This document shows positions 26,248 through 34,134 of a stretch of DNA of 64,000 bases, piece by piece (the stretch's first letter is position 1; each line of letters starts with the position of its first letter). This DNA comes from SELP01 sp035969385 (lineage in GTDB: Bacteria > Pseudomonadota > Alphaproteobacteria > Rhodobacterales > Rhodobacteraceae). The stretch is from assembly GCF_035969385.1 (NCBI RefSeq), contig NZ_JAYKKJ010000005.1, positions 124,001 to 188,000 on the forward strand, read 5' to 3'. The translations under genes were made by a program, and so were the position numbers. The notes beneath the pieces are model-generated. The model was not told the DNA's origin. It worked only from the letters and a program-made list of their open reading frames with translations, and ran no database searches.

Positions 26248-28269
26248 ATGTTCGGGTTAACGATCGACAAGCTTCGGTATCAGACGAGTATCGTCGTTCA
26301 CATCGAAGCGCGGGACCGAGTGAAACGGGTGGCATCGGCACTGATGCTGGCCGCGCTTCTTCAATTCATCGGCCAAGAGACCGTCGCGCTGTTGTTCCTT
26401 GCGCTCGTGGGCGCCGCGGAAGTTGCCTCTTTTCTCATGTATCGACAGCTTCCGTCGAATTTTCGCGAGATCCCCGTGGTGTTGATGTCAGCAATTTGGC
26501 TGCTCAACCTTGCAAGCACCGTGGTCTACGTCTCTCCCGCGCTTGTGCTGGTGTCGGTTCCGACCACCGCGATGTTACTGGCGGGATACCTTTGGATATT
26601 TGGAGTCTTCGTTCATACGACGAACAATTTCGCGACCTTGCCACTGTATAACTGGACCCTGATGGCACCGACCTTCCTGACGGCCTTTGGGATGTTCTGG
26701 GTCGCCGCACGGATGGACTATGCGCCAGCAAGCGCAAGTGAATGGCTAATCGCCTCCGGGTTTATGGTCGTCTATTGCTTCAACACCGTCGAAACCCTGC
26801 ACAAGCAAAAGGACACGCGTCGCGCCCTGAACGCCGCGCGAGACGAGGCGAACAGCAGGCTCCGCGCGCTAGAACATATATCGCGCCATGATCCCCTGAC
26901 CGGGCTTCTTAATCGCAATGCCTTTGACGAAGCTTTGGAAAAGATGCTTTCGGCAAGGAGCGGCCGGACAGAGGTTGCGGTATTCTTCGCCGATCTGGAC
27001 GGGTTCAAGCCGATCAACGACACCTACAGCCACGACGCGGGCGATCAGGTTTTGCGCACAATCGCACAACGACTCCAAGCCAAGGTCGGAGAGACCGGGA
27101 TCGCCGCGCGACTTGGGGGCGATGAATTCGCCTTGGCCTTTTCATCGATCCAGTCTGAATCCGCCGCCCGCCGCCTGGCCGAATACATATCGCGCGACAT
27201 CCAGAAACCGATCATCGTAGAGGACAAGCACCTGACCGTTGGGGCCAGCATCGGGATCGGGCTGACACGCTATGCGGGGAACAAGGTGGATACGCTTTGC
27301 AAGGCTGCGGACCAGGCGATGTACCGCGCAAAATCCCTGCGCGACAACGCCCACAGCGTCGTGCTGTTTCGCCCGGAAGACTTTGAAGAGCGCGCCAGCC
27401 TTGAGGATCGCAAGGTCCTGATCGCCGCGATGGCCGCGCGCGAGATTAAACCCTACTACCAGCCCAAGGTCTGTTTTCAGACCGGAACGACCATCGGGTT
27501 CGAGGCGCTGGCCCGCTGGGACCACCCGATGCGGGGGCTGCTGACCCCGGACCGGTTTTTGCCGCAGATCGACGAACTGGGCCTTCAGGGGGATTTCCTT
27601 CAGCACATGGCCCAAACCGTTTTGCAGGACCTTGAGGACATGGTCGCGGAAGGGCTGTTCCCCGGACAGGTGTCGATCAACGTGCCAGAGGTAGCGCTTG
27701 CCACCCGGTCTGGTCGCGAGGGCCTAGATGAACTGCTGGCTCGGCATTCGGGGGTGCGCCACTTGATCACGCTCGAAATTACCGAGGATGTGTTCTTTGC
27801 CCGTTCAAGCGATGCAATCCGGTCTGCGATCAACCATTTCCGCGCCGCGGGGCAGCGGGTATCGCTGGACGATTTCGGAACCGGTTTTGCCTCTTTCCAA
27901 CACCTACGAGAGCTGGAGTTCGACGAATTGAAGATCGACACCAGTTTTGTCAGGGACCTTGGCCGCGATCCAAAGGCCGAAGTCCTGGTGCGGGGCTTTC
28001 TGTCGATGGCAAGCGGGTTGCGTGTGACCACCATCGCCGAAGGGGTCGAGACCGAAGCCCAGATGAACCACCTGTGGCAGCTGGGCTGTCGGTACGGCCA
28101 GGGATTCCTGTTTGGGCGCGCCCGGCCATTGGCCGAAACCAAGGTGCGGCTTTATGCCGAACGGCAACCGGCCAATGCCGCATCCGACGGCCTGACCCGA
28201 CCGCCTTTCATGCAGACCGCTGTAACTTCACAGCTTCCTGCCGGGCCAATCGGGCGAAGTGCGCCATGA
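26248..28269 (+). CDS. GGDEF-EAL protein, c-di-GMP synthase/phosphodiesterase
   Basis: A 673-residue membrane protein. About six hydrophobic segments in residues 25-180 form a membrane sensor without a recognised PAS or CHASE domain. The diguanylate cyclase domain follows with an intact ARLGGDEFALAF motif near residue 290, then a phosphodiesterase domain with GFEALARWDHP near 418 and DDFGTGFASFQHL near 541. Both active sites look intact, so it could make or break c-di-GMP. Its last 20 codons lie antisense to the 3' end of metR (62-bp overlap). Confidence 0.9.
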   Translation: MFGLTIDKLRYQTSIVVHIEARDRVKRVASALMLAALLQFIGQETVALLFLALVGAAEVASFLMYRQLPSNFREIPVVLMSAIWLLNLASTVVYVSPALVLVSVPTTAMLLAGYLWIFGVFVHTTNNFATLPLYNWTLMAPTFLTAFGMFWVAARMDYAPASASEWLIASGFMVVYCFNTVETLHKQKDTRRALNAARDEANSRLRALEHISRHDPLTGLLNRNAFDEALEKMLSARSGRTEVAVFFADLDGFKPINDTYSHDAGDQVLRTIAQRLQAKVGETGIAARLGGDEFALAFSSIQSESAARRLAEYISRDIQKPIIVEDKHLTVGASIGIGLTRYAGNKVDTLCKAADQAMYRAKSLRDNAHSVVLFRPEDFEERASLEDRKVLIAAMAAREIKPYYQPKVCFQTGTTIGFEALARWDHPMRGLLTPDRFLPQIDELGLQGDFLQHMAQTVLQDLEDMVAEGLFPGQVSINVPEVALATRSGREGLDELLARHSGVRHLITLEITEDVFFARSSDAIRSAINHFRAAGQRVSLDDFGTGFASFQHLRELEFDELKIDTSFVRDLGRDPKAEVLVRGFLSMASGLRVTTIAEGVETEAQMNHLWQLGCRYGQGFLFGRARPLAETKVRLYAERQPANAASDGLTRPPFMQTAVTSQLPAGPIGRSAP

Positions 28270-29119
28270 AAGGCCGCGCTGTGTCTTCTTCCCGCGTGGC
28301 CGCGAACAGGCGCCGGGTGATCCCCTCGGGCCGGACCAACGGGCGGGTGACATAGTCGGACGAGGTTTTCACCTGCCGCACCACCCAGTCAGGCAGCACC
28401 GATACCCCCCGGTCCGACGCCACCAGCATCAGGATCACCGCCGTCAGTTCCACCTGTCGGATTGCCGTTGGCTCCACCTTGGCCGGACTTAGGAGCATTT
28501 TGAAAATATCGAGACGTGACCGGTCCACGGGATAGGTTATCAGGGTCTGGCCCCGGAAATCCTCGGCCTCGATGACCGCCTTTTCGGCCAGCGGGTTGTG
28601 CGAAGAGGCTACGAAGACCGGGGCGTAGTCGAAAAGCGGTGTGAATTCGACCCCCGGCAGGGTTTCCGGGTCCGAGGAGATGACAACATCCACCTCCTCT
28701 TTGCGCAAGGCGGGCATGGCATCGAAGGCAAGGCCGGGACGGATGTCCACGTCCACCTCGGGCCAGGCCTTGCGGAACTGCTCCAGCACCGGGAATAGCC
28801 ATTCGAAGCAAGCGTGGCATTCGATGGCGATATGCAAGCGCCCCGCCTTGCCCGAGATCAGCCCGGCGAATTCCGCCTCAAGTGCGGCCATGCGGGGCAG
28901 GATGTCGTCGGCGGCGGAGAGGAGTTTCTTGCCCGCCGCGGACAATTTCAACGGTTTCGACCGGCGCACGAATAGTTCGACGCCGGCCTGATCCTCGATC
29001 CCTTTGATCTGATGCGACAGGGCCGACTGGGTGATCCCCAGAACGTCTGCCGCCCGGGCCAGCCCCCCGGTTTCATGGATCGCCTTGATGGTGCGCAGGT
29101 GTCGGAACTCGATATACAT
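28208..29119 (-). CDS. metR: LysR family regulator MetR
   Basis: A 303-residue LysR-type regulator: N-terminal winged helix (EFRHLRTIKAIHETGGLARAADVLGITQSALSHQIKGIE, residues 4-42) and a C-terminal effector-binding domain. The helix wording and the effector region (IAIECHACFEWLFPVLEQF) match MetR, which activates methionine synthesis genes with homocysteine as co-effector. Divergent from metF with 96 bp between the starts and a palindromic operator there, which strongly supports the assignment. Confidence 0.92.
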   Translation of the reverse strand: MYIEFRHLRTIKAIHETGGLARAADVLGITQSALSHQIKGIEDQAGVELFVRRSKPLKLSAAGKKLLSAADDILPRMAALEAEFAGLISGKAGRLHIAIECHACFEWLFPVLEQFRKAWPEVDVDIRPGLAFDAMPALRKEEVDVVISSDPETLPGVEFTPLFDYAPVFVASSHNPLAEKAVIEAEDFRGQTLITYPVDRSRLDIFKMLLSPAKVEPTAIRQVELTAVILMLVASDRGVSVLPDWVVRQVKTSSDYVTRPLVRPEGITRRLFAATREEDTARPFMAHFARLARQEAVKLQRSA

Positions 29120-29130
29120 TCCCAAACTCG

Positions 29131-29158
29131 ATTCATAATCTTTGTGAAAGTTATGAAT
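29131..29158. promoter_or_regulatory. Palindromic MetR operator between metR and metF
   Basis: A perfect 8-bp inverted repeat, ATTCATAA at 29131-29138 and TTATGAAT at 29151-29158, spaced by 12 bases that contain a further TGAA. It includes the TTCA/TGAA half-sites of the known MetR consensus (TGAA-N5-TTCA type) and the T-N11-A pattern of LysR operators. It lies 12 bp from the metR start. Confidence 0.75.
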
Positions 29159-29215
29159 TTGTCTCATGTGGAGAAATCGGTGACAAGGGGGCAACTCAAG
29201 TCACACAGGTGTCCC

Positions 29216-30082
29216 ATGACTCGCCCCAAGGTTTCTTTCGAATTCTTCCCGCCCAAATCGCTCGAAGCGTCGTTCCGCCTTTGGGATTGTGTTCATGCCC
29301 TGTCCCCGCTGGAGCCGGAGTTCGTCTCGGTTACCTATGGCGCGGGCGGCACCACCCGCACCCTGACCCACGAGGCCGTGGGCACGATCCACAAGGCAAC
29401 GGGCCTGACTGTTGCGGGGCATCTGACCTGCGTCGATGCCAGCCGGGCCGAAACGCTGGAGATCGCCGAAAGCTATGCTGCCGCCGGCGTGACCGAAATC
29501 GTCGCCCTGCGCGGCGACCCGCCGAAAGGTGCGGGCGGTTTCCGCGCCAACCCCGACGGGTTCGGCTCGTCTGTCGAACTGATCGAAGCGCTGGCCGACA
29601 CCGGGAAATTCACCATCCGCGTCGGAGCCTATCCTGAAAAACACCCCGAGAGCGCCGATGCGAAGGCCGATATCGACTGGCTCAAGCGCAAGATCGACGC
29701 GGGCGCGACCAGCGCGATCACCCAGTTCTTCTTCGAGGCCGAGACCTTTTTCCGGTTCCGCGATGCCTGCGTGAAGGCCGGGATCGACGCGCCGATCATC
29801 CCCGGCATCCTGCCGATCGAAAACTGGGAAGGTGCGCGCCGGTTCGCCAAGTCCTGCGGCACGTCGATCCCGCAGGTGGTCGAGGACGCTTTTACCAATG
29901 CGACCCGCGATGGCACGACCGATCTGCTGGCCACGGCGCTGGCGACTGAATTGTGTGATGATCTGCTGCAGGGTGGCGTCGATCACCTGCATTTCTACAC
30001 GCTGAACCGTCCCGAATTGACGCGCGATGTCTGCCACGCCTTGGGAATCTCCCCCCGGGTCCGGCTACAGCAGGTGGCCTGA
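29216..30082 (+). CDS. metF: Methylenetetrahydrofolate reductase
   Basis: A 288-residue FAD enzyme of the MetF barrel fold that reduces methylene-THF to methyl-THF for methionine synthesis. Seen: VSFEFFPPKS at residues 6-15, VSVTYGAGGTTR near 39-50, HLTCVDAS near 69-76, ALRGDPPKG near 96-104 and the closing HFYTLNRPELT. Slightly shorter than E. coli MetF (296) and soluble. Control by the divergent MetR is likely; no SAM riboswitch is seen. A strong intrinsic terminator follows. Confidence 0.94.
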   Translation: MTRPKVSFEFFPPKSLEASFRLWDCVHALSPLEPEFVSVTYGAGGTTRTLTHEAVGTIHKATGLTVAGHLTCVDASRAETLEIAESYAAAGVTEIVALRGDPPKGAGGFRANPDGFGSSVELIEALADTGKFTIRVGAYPEKHPESADAKADIDWLKRKIDAGATSAITQFFFEAETFFRFRDACVKAGIDAPIIPGILPIENWEGARRFAKSCGTSIPQVVEDAFTNATRDGTTDLLATALATELCDDLLQGGVDHLHFYTLNRPELTRDVCHALGISPRVRLQQVA

Positions 30083-30136
30083 GGGCCCCTGTTCAGCGGG
30101 GCACCATTCCCGTGTCACTCGCCCCGCCCGCGTCCT

Positions 30137-31216
30137 TCAGCCCGCCTGTCCCGCCAGGCGGGCTGTTTTTGTCAGATCGAGTGTTTGCCCCTTGGGGTGC
30201 CCCTGCGCCGTGACATGCAGCCGTTCGGACGGGTCACGGCCAACGATCCGACGCCGCCGCGACAGGAAAAGTTTGCCCCAGCCGCGCCAGGTCCCGATCG
30301 ACGGCGCGCCAACATCACAGGGAAACCTGTCGCGCCAGCCGTCCGGCAGGTCCAGCCCGCAGTCTTCCAGCCGACCCAGAAGCCAGACCAGCGGGATATT
30401 CGCCAGTGGCCGGGCCGCGTGGTCGCCGCCCAGCTGCCCACCCACGTCCCCGTGCGTGCCCCGGAACCAGACCTGTTCCATCACGCCGGGCCAGTCTGGC
30501 GGGGTTTCCCACATGACCGGGGCATAGGCCTCGCGCGTTTCGTCCAACGCGAGCGCGTGGAACCCGTGCAGTACATGGTTCGACAGTCCGTGGTTGTGGA
30601 AATGATGGGTCGCCTCGGCCCAGCGCCAGATGATCGGCAGCCGCATCCCCAGCGCCTTGACCGTGTCCCAGCAGGCCACGGCCTCGATCTCGGTATCGGG
30701 GTGACAATAGAGGTCGCGGAATTTGGCGGCGTATTTGCTGCGGGCGCCGGTTCGGTAATGGCGATAGGCCTGCCGGATATTGCGGACCGTTGCCTGATCG
30801 TGGCGCACCAGTCCGACCATGCCGATGACCCCCGCCAGGGAGCGCACCGCATAGGCGCCACGGGAATAGCCGATCAAAATGATCTTGTCCCCCGGGCGGT
30901 AGCGCGAGGCCAGCACCCCATAGGCCCGTTCGATCTGCCGGTTGATCCCCTTGCCGGTCATCACCCCATAGGTTCCGGCCCAATCGCGCCACTGAATACC
31001 CGCCTCGTAATAGACGGTCAGGTTGGCCCTGATCCCCGCCTCGCGCAGCAGCTTGAAGGTGATCCCGGCGTTGGTTTCATCGCCGTCGTCTAGCGTGGAC
31101 ATGGTCCCGTCCAGAACGATCACATGGGTCGCAGGCCCCCGGTGCCGCCCCTGCCCTTCTTCATGGCGGGGCCCACGGCCGATCAGGCCGAACAGCCAGT
31201 CACGCAGAGAGGCCAT
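30137..31216 (-). CDS. DUF2235 alpha/beta-hydrolase-like protein
   Basis: A 359-residue protein with the DUF2235 layout: start strand VIVLDGTMSTLDDG near residues 32-46, nucleophile elbow IGYSRGAYAVRSLAG (Ser118, GxSxG), Asp in ACWDTVKALGM and His in RGTHGDVGGQLG near 265-275, giving a complete Ser-Asp-His triad. DUF2235 domains occur in type VI secretion phospholipase effectors (Tle1-like) and in stand-alone enzymes. No VgrG, PAAR or immunity gene is near, so a housekeeping esterase/lipase is as likely as an effector. Confidence 0.85.
   Translation of the reverse strand: MASLRDWLFGLIGRGPRHEEGQGRHRGPATHVIVLDGTMSTLDDGDETNAGITFKLLREAGIRANLTVYYEAGIQWRDWAGTYGVMTGKGINRQIERAYGVLASRYRPGDKIILIGYSRGAYAVRSLAGVIGMVGLVRHDQATVRNIRQAYRHYRTGARSKYAAKFRDLYCHPDTEIEAVACWDTVKALGMRLPIIWRWAEATHHFHNHGLSNHVLHGFHALALDETREAYAPVMWETPPDWPGVMEQVWFRGTHGDVGGQLGGDHAARPLANIPLVWLLGRLEDCGLDLPDGWRDRFPCDVGAPSIGTWRGWGKLFLSRRRRIVGRDPSERLHVTAQGHPKGQTLDLTKTARLAGQAG
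30139..30170 (+). terminator. Intrinsic terminator of metF
   Basis: A perfect 10-bp stem (AGCCCGCCTG with CAGGCGGGCT), 6-base loop, followed by GTTTTT. It lies 57 bp after metF and overlaps the last codons of the convergent DUF2235 gene, so those codons (coding for LAGQAG) double as terminator DNA. Confidence 0.85.
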
Positions 31217-31321
31217 TGCCGCGCCCCTTTCCGCCGATGGCGGGATATGTCGCCATACGTCTCATGCCCCCAGTCTGCCCAAGCCGGCTGAAGAATCCAT
31301 GAAAAACCGCGTGAGCCTGCG

Positions 31322-33595
31322 TTACAGCCCCTGCATGGCCTGCCAGACCCGCTGCGGTGTGAACGGCATATGGGCCTGTTTTCCGTCCAGCGCGTCGATC
31401 ACCGCGTTTGTCACGGCGGCCAGCGCGCCGACTGTCCCGGCCTCGCCACAGCCTTTCATCCCAAGCGGGTTATAAAGCGACGGGGTCGGTTCCGAAGTGA
31501 AAGAGATCATCGGCAGATCATCGGCCCGCGGCATGGCGTAGTCCATGAAGGTCGCGGTCAGAAGCTGGCCGCTGTCGTCAAAGACGACGTACTCGGTCAG
31601 GGCCTGCCCCACCCCCTGCGCCACCCCGCCGTGCACCTGCCCTTCGGCCAGCATCGGGTTGATCAGGTTGCCGAAGTCGTCAACGACCGTATAGCGGGCA
31701 AGCGTGACCTGTCCCGTCTCTCCGTCGATCTCCACCTCGGCCAGATGCGCGCCGTTCGGGAAGGACCGGTTGTCCAGACGGATGGTCTTTGATTGCGACA
31801 GAAGGTCGGTCCGGCCAGCGGCGCGGGCCATCTCGGCCACCTCGAGCATGGTCGGGGTCAGGTTTGACCCCGGAATGCGGAACCGTTCATCGTCAAAGCG
31901 GATGGTCCCCGCGACGGCCCCTTCGTGATCGGCCAGAAAGGAGGTGAAGGTTTCGATGATCTGCCCCACCGTGGCCAGCGTGGCCGTGTTCTGAACGGTC
32001 ACTGACCGCGACCCGCCGGTGCCGCCACCCGTCGCGATCAGGTCGCTGTCGCCCTGCACGATGGTGATTGCCTCCATCGGGATGCCGGTCTGGTCGGACA
32101 GATAGGCGGCATAGACGGTTTCATGCCCCTGCCCGTTCGACTGGGTGCCGACAAAGACCGACACGGTGCCGTCTGCGTTGAAATCAACACGGGTCGTTTC
32201 CTCGGGGTCGCCAAGGATGCTTTCGATGTAATAGCACAGCCCGATCCCGCGTCGGTTGCCCTTGGCCGCGCTGTCGGCGCGGCGCGCGGCAAAGCCCTGC
32301 AGATCCGCCTTTTCCACGGCCCGGTCCAGCACGCGGGCAAAATCGCCCACGTCATAGGTGACCCCGGCGCGGGTGGTATAGGGAAACTGGTGGGGCCTGA
32401 TGAAATTGATCCGCCGCAAGTCCAGCGGATCGACCCCCAGTTCTCGCGCGGCCTGATCCATGGCCCGTTCCAGCACAAAGATCGCCTCGGGCCGGCCCGC
32501 GCCGCGATAGGCATCGACGGGTGTCGTGTTGGTATAAACGCCCGTGCATTGCAGCCACATGGCCGGGATATCGTAGGTGCCCGGCGCGACCTTGGTGAAC
32601 AGCTCTGTCTGGATACCTTGGGCGAACTGGCTGTTGTAGGCGCCCATATTGGCAATGCTTTCCACCTTGTAGCCGATAATGCGGTTGCCCGCGTCAAAGG
32701 CCAACGTCGCGGTCGAGGTCAGGTCACGCCCGGCATTGTCGGACAGCATCGCTTCGGTCCGGTCGGACATCCAGCGAACCGGGCGGCCCAACGCGCGGGC
32801 CGCATGGGCCACCAGCACCATTTCGGGATAGCGCATCGCTTTCATCCCGAAACCGCCGCCGACATCGGGGTTCGTTACACGGACCAGCGTGGGGTCAAGC
32901 TTCAGGTGGAAACAGATATCCTTTTTCGATTCCCAGACCCCTTGCCCGTTGACCGAGACATGCAGCCGGTCGCCTTCGGGTTCCGCGAAACAGCCGCGCG
33001 GTTCCATCGAATTCACGATCACCCGGTTGTCGGGTATCTCGACCCGGACAACGCGGGCAGCACGGGCGATCGCCATCTCGACCTCGGCCTCCTCGCCAAA
33101 CCCCCAGTCAAAGGCGATATTGTCCGGGGCCTCGGCGTGGATCTGTGGGCCGCCCGGGGCAAGGCCAAGATGCGGGTCGGCCTCGTCGATATCCAGCAGG
33201 ATCATCTCGGCCGCATCGCGGGCCTCTGCCATGGTGTCGGCGACGATCATCGCCACCGCCTCGCCCAGATGGCGGACCCGGTCGCGGGCCAGTAGCGGGC
33301 GTTCGGGCGCGGCGCCCTTGGTTCCGTCGCGGTTTGTGGCGCGGCTGCCTTTCAGGCCCATGTTCAGCCCCGCCGCTTCCAGATCGGCGGCGGTCAGCAC
33401 CAGACGCACGCCCGGCGCCTCGCGGGCGTCGGCCACGTCCAGTTCAGTGATGGCCCCATGCGCCATGGGCGACCGCAGCACATAGGCCACCAGCGCGCCA
33501 TCGGGCGCGATGTCGTCCACATAACGGCCCTGCCCGGTCAGGAACCGGATATCCTCGACCCGTTTTACCGATTTGCTGCGCCCGAATTTTTCCAT
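31322..33595 (-). CDS. Xanthine dehydrogenase/CO dehydrogenase large-subunit homologue (form II CoxL-like)
   Basis: A 757-residue molybdenum hydroxylase catalytic subunit with the aldehyde oxidase a/b domain up to about 140 and the molybdopterin domains after it. The active-site loop reads AYRGAGR (residues 362-368), typical of form II enzymes, instead of the AYxCSFR of true CO dehydrogenase. The base Glu is in MKGCGEAGTVGA near 725 and the VGGGFGMK motif near 245 is present. No FAD (CoxM) or iron-sulphur (CoxS) subunit gene is adjacent, so electrons must leave by way of partners encoded elsewhere. Substrate unknown. Confidence 0.9.
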   Translation of the reverse strand: MEKFGRSKSVKRVEDIRFLTGQGRYVDDIAPDGALVAYVLRSPMAHGAITELDVADAREAPGVRLVLTAADLEAAGLNMGLKGSRATNRDGTKGAAPERPLLARDRVRHLGEAVAMIVADTMAEARDAAEMILLDIDEADPHLGLAPGGPQIHAEAPDNIAFDWGFGEEAEVEMAIARAARVVRVEIPDNRVIVNSMEPRGCFAEPEGDRLHVSVNGQGVWESKKDICFHLKLDPTLVRVTNPDVGGGFGMKAMRYPEMVLVAHAARALGRPVRWMSDRTEAMLSDNAGRDLTSTATLAFDAGNRIIGYKVESIANMGAYNSQFAQGIQTELFTKVAPGTYDIPAMWLQCTGVYTNTTPVDAYRGAGRPEAIFVLERAMDQAARELGVDPLDLRRINFIRPHQFPYTTRAGVTYDVGDFARVLDRAVEKADLQGFAARRADSAAKGNRRGIGLCYYIESILGDPEETTRVDFNADGTVSVFVGTQSNGQGHETVYAAYLSDQTGIPMEAITIVQGDSDLIATGGGTGGSRSVTVQNTATLATVGQIIETFTSFLADHEGAVAGTIRFDDERFRIPGSNLTPTMLEVAEMARAAGRTDLLSQSKTIRLDNRSFPNGAHLAEVEIDGETGQVTLARYTVVDDFGNLINPMLAEGQVHGGVAQGVGQALTEYVVFDDSGQLLTATFMDYAMPRADDLPMISFTSEPTPSLYNPLGMKGCGEAGTVGALAAVTNAVIDALDGKQAHMPFTPQRVWQAMQGL

Positions 33596-33831
33596 GTGCT
33601 CTTGTCCGCTCTTCTATTGAGGGCACCTTGTGCAGTTTGTTTCGACCATACCACTCTGTACCAGCCGTCCGCGGGTGGCGCGGAACGCGCCGCCCATGGG
33701 GGCGGACGGCGCGTGGCCTTGTCTACGAAAGGCCGGGGCGAAGCACGGTATCGTTGGAAATCTTGCCCAAGCACCCCGTCTGACTTGCCAGTAGCGTAGC
33801 GGGCGGGGCGGCACTGTCCAGCCCCGCAGGG

Positions 33832-34134
33832 TCAGTTCAGGTCCAACTCGGCCAGAAGCGGGGCCCAGCCCGCGCCGTGCATGTCCCTGTCCTCCGCCAT
33901 CCCCTGCACCTTCGGGCGCGGCATGGAGAATTTCACCACGTTCAGGTCTGGGATATCAAACCGCTTGAGCAGCGCCGGATCGACCTTGAACAGGGCCGCG
34001 ATCCGGTCGGTGGAAAGGCCCGCGCTGACCCTTGCGAATGCCTCTGGCGAGCCGCAGAAGATATCGACGGTCAACCAGAACGGCCCCGCGTTCTTGGACC
34101 GCACCTTTTCAACGATCTGTCCCAGTTCAGGCAT
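33832..34134 (-). CDS. DUF4387 family protein
   Basis: A 100-residue acidic/hydrophobic small protein with the DUF4387 pattern: IVEKVRSKNAGPFWLTVDIFC near residues 8-28 and the end PRPKVQGMAEDRDMHGAGW. DUF4387 proteins almost always occur next to AtuA/DUF1446 proteins, and many longer homologues carry both parts in one chain, so the two presumably form one complex. Function unproven. Overlaps the atuA-like gene by 8 bp. Confidence 0.82.
   Translation of the reverse strand: MPELGQIVEKVRSKNAGPFWLTVDIFCGSPEAFARVSAGLSTDRIAALFKVDPALLKRFDIPDLNVVKFSMPRPKVQGMAEDRDMHGAGWAPLLAELDLN

Noticed and set aside
29120..29215. SAM riboswitch upstream of metF
   Set aside because: The 96-bp gap has no SAM-I/II type stems; the MetR palindrome explains regulation.
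31322..33595. True (form I) aerobic CO dehydrogenase large subunit
   Set aside because: The active-site loop is AYRGAGR, not AYxCSFR, and coxM/coxS are absent.
33596..33831. Possible gene or element in the 236-bp gap between the CoxL-like gene and the DUF4387 gene
   Set aside because: Only short Arg/Pro-rich frames and weak GC stems are present; nothing could be supported.
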